Below, one piece after another: positions 25,458-32,610 of a stretch of 64,000 nt of DNA. Origin of the DNA: Nakamurella leprariae (GTDB taxonomy: Bacteria; Actinomycetota; Actinomycetes; Mycobacteriales; Nakamurellaceae). The position numbers and the translations under genes were made by a program. Position 1 is the first letter of the stretch. The number at the start of each line of letters is the position of its first letter. The notes under the pieces are model-generated. The model saw only the letters and a program-made list of their open reading frames with translations. It was not told where the DNA came from and ran no database searches. The stretch spans positions 1-64,000 of the forward strand of contig NZ_JAERWK010000017.1 in NCBI RefSeq assembly GCF_016918035.1, read 5' to 3'.

Positions 25458-26339
25458 TTGACCGACATGATCACCGATCAGCCGTACGTGCTGCCGGACT
25501 GGGAGTCGTGGGGCCTCGCCGGACTCAAGATCCTGCTCTTCGTCGGCCTGCTGGCCGCGCTGTGGGAGTTGATCAACGCGTTGACGCACGTCGACGACGA
25601 GCAGGAGCTGTTCACCCGGCGGAACGTGCCGTACGCCGTCGTCCGCATCGCGCTGGTAGCGGCGCAGGCCATCGCGATGGTGCCGCTGCTCGGGTACACC
25701 ACCGGCGCGTTCTGGAGCGAGCTCGGCACGTTGGCCGGGTGGGGTGTCGGCATCCTCGTGGTGCTGCTCGCGCTCGGGGCCGTGGGCAACCGGGTGCTCG
25801 GGGTAGGACCTGCGCCGAGCGCGTCGGCCGGGTCGGCCGCGTTGCCGGCGGCGGTCGTGCAGGGCGGCTTCCTGGTCGCGGCCGGACTGGTGTTCCACGC
25901 CGCGCTGAGCGGGACGGCGCCGTCCATCGGGACCGCGATCGCCTCGAGCCTGGTGTTCGCCGCGCTCGGCCTGGTCGCGCTGCTGCTCGCGCACGTGGTG
26001 ATGATGACGATCGGCCCGTTCGGCCGGCACGTGCGGCCGCAGGGCAGCAACCTGGCCACCGCGGTGATGACCGCAGGGGTGTTGATCGGCCTGGGCCTGG
26101 TGCTGCGGACCGCCATCTCCGGCGACTTCATGGGGTGGGGCGCCGGCCTGGCCGGCTTCGCCGTCACCGCCGTGGCCGGCCTGATCGGCCTGCTGGTGCT
26201 GGTCTGGCTGATCGACCTGCTGATCATCCGCAGCCGGCACATGCGCGACATCGTCGGCCGGGACGAGGTGCTCCCCGCGGTGGTGATGGCGACCATGGTG
26301 GTCGCAGTGAGTCTCGGGGTCAGCGCCGTCCAGTTCTGA
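25458..26339 (+). CDS. DUF350 family membrane protein (YjfL-like)
   Basis: A 293-residue integral membrane protein with about eight helices arranged as repeated pairs; FLVAAGLVFHAALSGTAP and LAGFAVTAVAGLIGLLVLVW are examples. The repeat of a small helical module about every 75 residues is the DUF350 pattern. The start is taken as TTG 25458, seven bases after AGGA; ATG 25467 is an alternative. It follows the synthetase by 41 bases, completing the lipoprotein-synthetase-DUF350 set seen in enterobacterial yjf operons. The conserved neighbourhood suggests a membrane-associated polyamine- or peptide-modification function, which is inference. Confidence 0.82.
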   Translation: MTDMITDQPYVLPDWESWGLAGLKILLFVGLLAALWELINALTHVDDEQELFTRRNVPYAVVRIALVAAQAIAMVPLLGYTTGAFWSELGTLAGWGVGILVVLLALGAVGNRVLGVGPAPSASAGSAALPAAVVQGGFLVAAGLVFHAALSGTAPSIGTAIASSLVFAALGLVALLLAHVVMMTIGPFGRHVRPQGSNLATAVMTAGVLIGLGLVLRTAISGDFMGWGAGLAGFAVTAVAGLIGLLVLVWLIDLLIIRSRHMRDIVGRDEVLPAVVMATMVVAVSLGVSAVQF

Positions 26340-26392
26340 TCGACGGACAGTGCGCGCACCGGCGAAACTCGACGGCGACGACTCACAGTCCC

Positions 26393-26817
26393 CAGACGGG
26401 AGCCACCTCCCGCAGGAAGATCTCCGCGCCCGTCGGGCCGATGCCCTCGAACTCCTGGCCCTTCCAGGACACCTGCCGCCGCGACGCAGTCCCCCGTCGG
26501 TGTCCTTGATCCGCCCGATGCTGCCGTCGTACCGCTCGAGGACGTCCCGGCCCAGCTGGATCAGCTCACGGGCGGTCGAGTCGTCGAAGCGGCGGTAGCC
26601 GCCCGCGGCGAGCAGCCGCACCACGTGCTGCCAGTTCGCGTCGGCCAGCGTGCGCGGGGCGAGCAACCCGTCGTCGTCGAGCTGCCGCCAGGCGCCGGCC
26701 GCGAGGTCCTGGTTGATCCGCGCGCTGAACAGCAGGCAGACGACCAGCCATCGGAACACCGGCCCGTCGGCACCGTCGGCCAGGTCGATGCCGAGGTCGT
26801 CGGTCCGGGGCGGTCAT
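26393..26817 (-). pseudogene. Frameshifted HhH-GPD-like endonuclease/glycosylase gene
   Basis: Fragments in two frames together match actinobacterial HhH-type DNA endonuclease/glycosylase-like proteins. Frame A (26815 to about 26490) reads FRWLVVCLLFSARINQDLAA, then GGYRRFDDSTARELI and LERYDGSIGRIKD. Frame B (about 26480 to TGA 26393) continues with EFEGIGPTGAEIFLREVAPVW, the hairpin-helix-hairpin and following helix, here split in the middle. An in-frame start is missing: a TGA at 26814-26816 precedes frame A, while ATG 26817 lies in a third frame. The C-terminus is also short. At least two indels are needed, so the gene is broken unless the sequence has errors. Confidence 0.7.
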
Positions 26818-26837
26818 TCGTGCCCGTCACGGACGGG

Positions 26838-27227
26838 TCAGCCCTGCTTGCGCTGCAGCGCCTTGCCCAGCTCGTGCTTGTTCATCGACGAGTAGCCCTT
26901 CACGCCGGCCTTCTTGGCCCGCTCGACGAGCTCGTCGCGGGTGTTGCCCTCCACGTCGATGCCGCCGTAGGTCTCGCCCTCGCCCTTGATCTTCTTGTGC
27001 TGCGGCTGCTTCGAGCGGGAGTCGGACGGACCCGTCTCGTCCTTGAGCTCCCAGTGGTCGCCGACCTTCTCGGCGATGTTCTTCACCGATCCCCAGGCCA
27101 CGCGATGGGCCTGTTGTTCGCTGTCGTACTGCTCGTGCGCGGAGTCGAGGGTCTCCTCGTAGGCGTGCTGCACCTTCTTTGGTGACCGCTCGAGCGTTCC
27201 CGGTAGCTCTTCCTCGTTCGCAGGCAT
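26838..27227 (-). CDS. ChaB domain protein with C-terminal Rho-N/SAP-like segment
   Basis: A 129-residue hydrophilic protein. Residues about 5-60 are a ChaB domain (ELPGTLERSPKKVQHAYEET then AHRVAWGSVKN), and the C-terminal TRDELVERAKKAGVKGYSSM then NKHELGKALQ resembles a Rho N-terminal/SAP-like helix-turn-helix-like nucleic-acid motif. ChaB lies in the cation-transport locus of E. coli but its function is unknown; ChaB-SAP fusions are common in actinobacteria. The ATG at 27227 with AGGGGAGG is preferred to an upstream start at 27269. Monocistronic. Confidence 0.85.
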   Translation of the reverse strand: MPANEEELPGTLERSPKKVQHAYEETLDSAHEQYDSEQQAHRVAWGSVKNIAEKVGDHWELKDETGPSDSRSKQPQHKKIKGEGETYGGIDVEGNTRDELVERAKKAGVKGYSSMNKHELGKALQRKQG

Positions 27228-27339
27228 TCCGACCTCCCCTGATCGACGGCTCGGGTTCCATGCTCGCACCAGCGGTACCCGGGCGCCGAGCCGTCAACCG
27301 ATCACACTGACCGGCATGCCCCCGACCTCACCGCCGGAC

Positions 27340-27614
27340 GCAGGCCGGCGGGGTGCCGCTGGCCGCTGCCGACGCCGGCATCTTCGCGCTGGACGAGATC
27401 GTGCTGCATGGCTGGGAGCTGGCCGTGGCCACCGGTCAGCCGGACACCGCCGACCCGGGCGCCGTCCGGGCCTGCGCGGACTTCCTGGTCGACCAGCCGC
27501 GGGCGCCGCAACTGCTCGGGCCGGTGGTCCCGGGTCCCGGCGGACGTTCCGGTGCTCGATCGGCTCAACGGCCTGGGCGGCCGGGATCCGGGCCGGCGAC
27601 CGCCGCGGAGCTGA
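27340..27614 (+). pseudogene. C-terminal half of a TIGR03086-family (DinB/mycothiol-type) protein with a +1 frameshift
   Basis: The plus strand reads LAAADAGIFALDEIVLHGWE then LAVATGQPDTADPGAVRACA, typical of the helical TIGR03086 metal-binding family. The frame breaks at the GGG of 27532-27534. Removing one G restores VPVPADVPVLDRL, the expected family C-terminus, which in the actual sequence continues in another frame to TGA 27612-27614. The N-terminal half, including the first His ligand, is absent because only 110 bases separate it from the ChaB gene. It is a truncated, frameshifted remnant. Confidence 0.7.
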
Positions 27615-27667
27615 CCACGCCGGGCCCTTGCTGGCCTGGAGCGGGTGCGGCCTGCGAAGGTGACCGG

Positions 27668-28237
27668 GTGAGCTCACAGGACCGCCGCATCTACGTCCTC
27701 GTCGACGGGGAGAACATCGACGCCACCCTCGGCGTCACCATCCTCGGTCGCCGCCCCCAGTCGGACGAGCGTCCGCGGTGGGAGCGACTGCTGCAGTGGG
27801 CCCAACAGCACTGGGGCGGTACGCCCAGCGGTCTGTTCTTCCTGAACGTGCCGAACCGGAGCATCCCGGGCCCGTTCGTGCAGGCGCTGGTCGGCGCCGG
27901 CTACACCCCGATCCCGTTGGCCGGACCGAGCACGGTCAAGGTCGTCGACGTCGCCATCCAGCGCACCTTGGACGCGCTCAACGACCGTGACGGCGACATC
28001 CTGCTGGTCAGTCACGACAAGGACTTCATCCCCAACCTGCGGCCGCTGGTCGACGGGGTGCGCCGCATCGGCCTGGCCGGGTTCACCGAGCACATGGCCG
28101 GGGCGTACTCCGAGCTCACCGAGCAGGGCATGGAGATGATCGACCTGGAGGACGACATCGCGGCGTTCAACCAGCGACTGCCGCGGATCCGGGTGATCGA
28201 GCTCGACGCCTTCGATCCGGAGACGTTCCTGCGGTAG
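27668..28237 (+). CDS. NYN-domain (PIN-like) ribonuclease-type protein
   Basis: A 189-residue single-domain protein of the NYN/LabA-like group. Acidic metal-site residues are seen in YVLVDGENID (Asp about residue 13), VVDVAIQ and LLVSHDKDF. The fold is that of PIN-like nucleases acting on RNA. There is no added domain; the C-terminus ends in DAFDPETFLR. The GTG at 27668 follows GAAGGTGACC. Fifteen bases separate it from the Cys-motif/pentapeptide gene, so the two are likely co-transcribed. Specific RNA target unknown. Confidence 0.85.
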   Translation: MSSQDRRIYVLVDGENIDATLGVTILGRRPQSDERPRWERLLQWAQQHWGGTPSGLFFLNVPNRSIPGPFVQALVGAGYTPIPLAGPSTVKVVDVAIQRTLDALNDRDGDILLVSHDKDFIPNLRPLVDGVRRIGLAGFTEHMAGAYSELTEQGMEMIDLEDDIAAFNQRLPRIRVIELDAFDPETFLR

Positions 28238-28252
28238 CGCACACTGGGACCA

Positions 28253-29140
28253 GTGACCCGCCTGCCGCTCCCCGTCCTGACCGATCCGGCTCCTGTCGAG
28301 CCGGGTGGGGCCGACGACCGCGCGGCGCAGCTGCACGCCGACTGCGGCAACTGCGCCGGCCTGTGCTGCGTGGCCTTGGCGTTCGTCAAGATGGGCGGGT
28401 TCGCGTTCGACAAGGACGCCGGTGAGCCGTGCCGCAACCTGCAGGAGGACTTCGGCTGCGGCATCCACGCGCAACTGCGCGAGCGTGGATTCCCGGGCTG
28501 CACCGTCTTCGACTGCCAGGGCGCCGGGCAGAAGGTCACCCAGCTGACCTTCGCCGGCCGCGACTGGCGCGACGAGGACGCCGACCGGGAGTTCATGTTC
28601 GCCACGTTCCACGTGATGCGGCCGCTGCACGAGCTGCTCTGGTACGTCGTCGACGCGCTGGCCCGGCCGGCGGCGTCCGCGCTGCACACCGAGCTGGACC
28701 GGGCGTACGAGCACATCGACGCGCTCACCCGCCGCAGCGCCGAAGAGATCATGCGCAGCGACCTGACCGGAGAACGCGAGCGGGTCCGGGAGGTGCTGAT
28801 CCGGGCCAGCGCGCTGGTCCGGGCGGGCGTCCGCACCGGGCGCCGGCCGACCCGCGCCGGGCGCAGGGCGCAGCCCGGGGCCGACCTGATGGGCGCCGAC
28901 CTGTCCGGACAGGACCTGCGGGGGGTGGACCTGCGCGGCGCCCGGCTCATCGCCGCTGATCTGCGCGGCTGCGACCTGCGGGAGGCCGACCTGATCGGCG
29001 CCGACCTCCGCAACACCGATCTGTCCGATGCCGATCTGTCGACGGCCCTCTACCTCACCCAGATGCAGGTCAACGCGGCCCGCGGCAGCCGGGCCACCCG
29101 GTTGCCGTCGCGGCTGCGGCGGCCGTCGCACTGGTCCTGA
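28253..29140 (+). CDS. CxxCxxxCC (YkgJ-like) domain fused to pentapeptide repeats
   Basis: A 295-residue protein with two parts. Residues about 28-100 hold eight cysteines in the order CGNCAGLCC, C, C and CTVFDC, the pattern of the YkgJ-type putative Zn/Fe-chelating domain. Residues about 205-265 contain pentapeptide repeats (A-D/N-L-x-x): GADLMGADLSGQDLRGVDLR and similar, predicted to fold as a right-handed quadrilateral beta helix. A helical linker with RERVREVLIRASALVRAG joins them. The GTG 28253 start has no clear ribosome site. It probably binds metal and presents a protein- or DNA-mimic surface; function is inferred only from domains. Confidence 0.82.
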   Translation: MTRLPLPVLTDPAPVEPGGADDRAAQLHADCGNCAGLCCVALAFVKMGGFAFDKDAGEPCRNLQEDFGCGIHAQLRERGFPGCTVFDCQGAGQKVTQLTFAGRDWRDEDADREFMFATFHVMRPLHELLWYVVDALARPAASALHTELDRAYEHIDALTRRSAEEIMRSDLTGERERVREVLIRASALVRAGVRTGRRPTRAGRRAQPGADLMGADLSGQDLRGVDLRGARLIAADLRGCDLREADLIGADLRNTDLSDADLSTALYLTQMQVNAARGSRATRLPSRLRRPSHWS

Positions 29141-29150
29141 ACGCGGCGAC

Positions 29151-30179
29151 TCAGCCGGCCGGCTGCCAGCCCAGCGTCGGTCCCAGCCGCGTGGCCAGGT
29201 CGGTGAGGATCTGCACGTGGTCGTCATGGTCGAAGCTGAAGGGCAGCGCGACCGTCACCTCGTCGGCGCCCCGGAAGCCGGCGTGGGCCCAGAGCTGGTC
29301 GGCCAGCTGCTCGGACGGCCCCAGCAGGTCCCGGGCGAACAGCATCCGGCCAGGCCCCTGCGGGGCCGCCGTCCGCGGGGTCCGCGCGTCCACGTAGGCC
29401 CGGTACCGGGCGATCTGGTCCGGTGTCGCCGAGTCGGTCGGGATGATCACCAGGCCGTGCGACACCCGCCCGGTCGGATTCGTGTCCCGGAAGGCGTCGA
29501 TCTGCCGCCGCTGGATGGTGGCGAAGTCGAACGCGCCGTCGACGTCCGGCTCGCCCTCGGCCCGGACCACGCTGCTGGACAACAGGTTCAGCCCGTGCTC
29601 ACCGGCCCACCGCGCCGACGTGGTGCTGGCCGCGCCGTACCACATGCGGTCGATCAGACCCGGCGAGTGCGGCTCCACCCGGTCGGAGAAGACCTCGATG
29701 CCCTCGGTGCCGCGGAAGCCCGAGACGCGCTCGCCGCGGACGAACCGCAGCAACCGCTCGACCCGCTGGTAGCCGAAGTCCTCGGCGTCGGCGGTGTCCG
29801 GGTAGAGCGCCTCGCGGACGTCGTCCCAGCGCATCGGCAGGCCGACGCTGACGCCGGGGTTGATCCGACCACCGGACAGCACGTCCACCGTGGCCAGGTC
29901 CTCGGCCAGTCGCAGCGGGTTCTCCCACCCCAGCGGGGTGACCGCGGTGCCGAGTTCGATGCGGGACGTGCGTTGGGACGCGGCCGCCATCATCGCGATC
30001 GGCGACGAGATGCCGTACTGGAGGTGCCGGTGGCGCAGCCAGGCGGAGTCGAAGCCCAGCTGCTCACCGAGTTCGATGATCGCCAGGGTGGACTCGTGCC
30101 CCGGGCTGGGATCGGCGCTGTCGAACAGCCCGATGGTCAGGAATCCGAGGCGCCGTACTGGCTGCCCGTGTTCCGGCAT
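29151..30179 (-). CDS. LLM-class flavin-dependent oxidoreductase
   Basis: A 342-residue luciferase-like protein starting MPEHGQPVRRLGFLTIGLFD. Signature parts are LGEQLGFDSAWLRHRHLQYG, TSRIELGTAVTPLGWENP and LATVDVLSGGRINPGVSVG. It belongs to another LLM subgroup than the paired island enzymes. The ATG at 30179 has GGGAGGA upstream. It is the last gene of a minus-strand cluster with a FAD oxidoreductase and an alpha/beta hydrolase, separated from the former by 54 bases. A short hydroxylation-reduction-hydrolysis route is possible, but the substrate is unknown. Confidence 0.85.
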   Translation of the reverse strand: MPEHGQPVRRLGFLTIGLFDSADPSPGHESTLAIIELGEQLGFDSAWLRHRHLQYGISSPIAMMAAASQRTSRIELGTAVTPLGWENPLRLAEDLATVDVLSGGRINPGVSVGLPMRWDDVREALYPDTADAEDFGYQRVERLLRFVRGERVSGFRGTEGIEVFSDRVEPHSPGLIDRMWYGAASTTSARWAGEHGLNLLSSSVVRAEGEPDVDGAFDFATIQRRQIDAFRDTNPTGRVSHGLVIIPTDSATPDQIARYRAYVDARTPRTAAPQGPGRMLFARDLLGPSEQLADQLWAHAGFRGADEVTVALPFSFDHDDHVQILTDLATRLGPTLGWQPAG

Positions 30180-30233
30180 GGAGGTCCTCCCGCGACCGAG
30201 TTGATGAATCAACCATATCGTGGGCGTCCGGCG

Positions 30234-31607
30234 TTACGGAGTGGCCAGGGCGCGGACCGCCGCTGGGCGGGGGTTGGCCGGGGCGCCGATGAGCCGGGTC
30301 CGCAGCGCGTTGGCGGCCAGTGCCGGGTGGAGCAGGTCGAGCGGTGAGCCCATCAGGTGGAAGGTCCGGTTGATCGCCCGGCCGGCCCGGCGGTCGCCGT
30401 GCACGGCCAGCCGGGCCACCTCGCCGACCCACCAGCGCAGCGCGGCCTGCACCCCGCTCATCGGTCCGAGCCGCTCCGCGGTCCCGGCCAGCTGGGCGTC
30501 GGCCCCGGTGGCCATGGACCAGGGCAGCAGGGTCTCGACGGCGAAGTCCCGGAGCAACCGGGAGGTCCGGCCCGGGCGGGAGTCGCTGCTCAGCGACCGG
30601 TGCAGCAGCACGGCCTCCCGGGCCGCGACCGTGATGTCCTGCCCGTAGACCGGGTTGAATGCGCAGAACGAGTCGCCCAGCGGCACCAGGTCGTCGGGCC
30701 AGTGAGGCACCAGATGATACGCACGCCGGCGGTTCTCGGTCTGCCGGTGGACGGCCACCGGCCCGGCCGAATCGGCGCCCGCGGCCAGGTCGGCCAGCAC
30801 CGGATCGCGCATGGCGTGCAGGAAGTCGTCGAACCCGGCCGCGTCCCGGGGTGGCCGGTGCTCGCCGAGCCCGACCGCGCCGATCAGCCAGCCGCCGCCC
30901 TCCACCGGCAGGGCCAGCCCACCGCGCGGTGATCCCGGGGTGGCCGCGACCACCACCCCGGCCAGCTCCCGCGGGTCCGGGCCGCCCTGGTACCGACGGC
31001 TCGCGTACCCGACGCCGGCGTCCAACTCGGTCACCGTCGCGGGTCGGACGTGCAGCTCCTCGAGCCAGACCGGCAGCCGCGAGGAACGACCGGACGCGTC
31101 GACCACGATGCCGGTGTGCCAACGGCTCTCGCCGTCCTGGCCCAGTACGGTGACCGACCAGGCGCCGGCGGTCCGGGCCACCGACCGGACTCTGCTGCGG
31201 TCGACGATCCGCACGCCGGGCAGCGCCAGCACCCGTTGCCGAACCACGTGTTCGACCAGAGGACGGGTCGCGGAGACCACCTCGAGGCCGGGCTCGTGCA
31301 CCGACCAGCCGCGTGGGTCCAGCCAGGCCAGCATGCCCGTGTCCACCGGCACGCCGCCGGCCGCGACCAGGTCGGTCCGGATGCCGGGCAGCAGCTCGCC
31401 CATGGCCAGCAGGCCACGGTGCAGCAGCACGTGCGGCTGGCGGCCCTGCGGCACGCCTGGCCGGGGCACGGCCTCGTCCGGCAGGTCGTCCCGCTCGAGC
31501 AGGACGACGGACCGTCCGGAGCCGGCTGCGGCCGCCGCGGCGAACAGTCCGGCCAGGCTGGCACCGATCACCACCACGTCCGCGGACGAGGGCACAGCAG
31601 TGGTCAT
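30234..31607 (-). CDS. FAD-dependent oxidoreductase (aromatic-hydroxylase/geranylgeranyl-reductase-like fold)
   Basis: A 457-residue protein with an N-terminal Rossmann dinucleotide site VVVIGASLAGLFAAAAAAGS (residues about 10-29), VVLLERDDLPD as the acidic ribose ligand, and the second FAD motif LVPLGDSFCAFNPVYGQDIT, the GD-x(6)-P-x-GQG type. This is the p-hydroxybenzoate-hydroxylase fold, near epoxidases and halogenase-like or flavin-reductase members. The C-terminal ~90 residues are helical. Its start at 31607 overlaps the hydrolase stop by four bases. Substrate unknown; coupled to a hydrolase of epoxide-hydrolase type. Confidence 0.85.
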   Translation of the reverse strand: MTTAVPSSADVVVIGASLAGLFAAAAAAGSGRSVVLLERDDLPDEAVPRPGVPQGRQPHVLLHRGLLAMGELLPGIRTDLVAAGGVPVDTGMLAWLDPRGWSVHEPGLEVVSATRPLVEHVVRQRVLALPGVRIVDRSRVRSVARTAGAWSVTVLGQDGESRWHTGIVVDASGRSSRLPVWLEELHVRPATVTELDAGVGYASRRYQGGPDPRELAGVVVAATPGSPRGGLALPVEGGGWLIGAVGLGEHRPPRDAAGFDDFLHAMRDPVLADLAAGADSAGPVAVHRQTENRRRAYHLVPHWPDDLVPLGDSFCAFNPVYGQDITVAAREAVLLHRSLSSDSRPGRTSRLLRDFAVETLLPWSMATGADAQLAGTAERLGPMSGVQAALRWWVGEVARLAVHGDRRAGRAINRTFHLMGSPLDLLHPALAANALRTRLIGAPANPRPAAVRALATP

Positions 31608-32482
31608 CCCGTCTCCTCGGCCGGTGCGTCCTGGTCGCCGAGCCGGTCGGTCGGCGGATCGAGTACCGCCCGCACCACCGCGTCCGGATGCAGCTCGGGC
31701 AGCCAGTGGCCGGCGTCGAGCTCGACGAACCGGTACGGCGCCTCGACGTGGTCACCGGTGTGCTCGGCGGCCGCGCGCCCCAGGAAGGGGTCGTCCGAAC
31801 CCCACACGTACGTGGTCGGCACCCGCGCGGGGCCGACCCGGTCGAACAGGCTGAACAGCCCGCCGCGGTACCAGTTGATCGCGGCCGTGCGGGTCGCGGG
31901 ATCGGCCATCATCGCGGTGAGCCGGTCCGCCACCTCCGGCGGCAGACCGTCCGGGCCGGCGGTCAGCGTGTCGCGCAGCGTGCGGGACAGGGCGAGCTCG
32001 GGCAGCACCGGCAGCTGGAAGAAGCCCATGTACCAGGAGCGCAGCGCCTGGCCGCTGGTGACCAGCGACCGGGCCAGCGCACCGGGGTGCGGGGTGGACA
32101 GCACGGTCAGCCCGGAGAGCCGCTCGGGCACCGCCGCCGCGGTCGCCCAGGCGACCCCGCCGCCCCAGTCGTGCCCGACCAGGTGCACCCGGTCGGCGCC
32201 GCTGGTGTCGATCAGCGTCACCACGTCGGCGACCAGCTCGCTGATCCGGTACGCCCAGCGCCCGGACGGGCGGGCCGTCTCGGCGTACCCGCGCTGAGTC
32301 GGGACCAGCGTCCGCCACCCGGCGGCGACCAGACCGTCGGTGACCCGGTCCCAGCTGGCCGGGTCCTGCGGGAACCCGTGCAGCAGCACCGCGATCGGCG
32401 CACCCCGATCACCACCACGATCACCGCTGTCGCGCACGGGGAAGGTCAACCGGCCCCGGCTGAAGGTCTTCACCGCGTCCAC
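31604..32482 (-). CDS. Alpha/beta hydrolase, epoxide-hydrolase/haloalkane-dehalogenase-like
   Basis: A 292-residue hydrolase. LLHGFPQDPASWDRV holds the oxyanion HGxP, and the elbow is GHDWGGGVAW with Asp as nucleophile, the mark of epoxide hydrolases and dehalogenases rather than serine esterases. VWGSDDPFL and DAGHWLPEL give the acid and the His. A lid with YMGFFQLPVLPEL follows the core. GTG 32482 with GGAG upstream is chosen; GTG 32473 is possible. It is the first gene of the hydrolase-FAD-LLM unit. If the FAD enzyme epoxidises its substrate, this enzyme would open the epoxide. Confidence 0.85.
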   Translation of the reverse strand: MDAVKTFSRGRLTFPVRDSGDRGGDRGAPIAVLLHGFPQDPASWDRVTDGLVAAGWRTLVPTQRGYAETARPSGRWAYRISELVADVVTLIDTSGADRVHLVGHDWGGGVAWATAAAVPERLSGLTVLSTPHPGALARSLVTSGQALRSWYMGFFQLPVLPELALSRTLRDTLTAGPDGLPPEVADRLTAMMADPATRTAAINWYRGGLFSLFDRVGPARVPTTYVWGSDDPFLGRAAAEHTGDHVEAPYRFVELDAGHWLPELHPDAVVRAVLDPPTDRLGDQDAPAEETG

Positions 32483-32504
32483 GGTAGCTCCGCGCGGACG
32501 CCGC

Positions 32505-32549
32505 CCCCTTGTCTGTTCCATCCCCTTGTCTGTTCCATGCCCTTGTCTG
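32505..32549. repeat. 17-bp direct repeats between divergent hydrolase and MBL genes
   Basis: CCCCTTGTCTGTTCCAT occurs at 32505-32521 and again, immediately adjacent, at 32522-32538; a partial third copy CCCTTGTCTG follows at 32540-32549. The block lies 23 bases upstream of the hydrolase start. Contiguous 17-mers in a promoter gap may be regulator iterons or a simple slippage product. Confidence 0.85.
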
Positions 32550-32610
32550 ACGGATCGATCACCGACACAGTGGGCGCGGCAGTGATCGGCGGCCCGGAGT
32601 CCCTCGTGGG

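Noticed and set aside
25224-26759. A 511-residue minus-strand frame opposite the DUF350 gene
   Set aside because: Only its first ~90 residues are protein-like and belong to the broken HhH-GPD gene; the rest is the antisense of a well-supported membrane protein.
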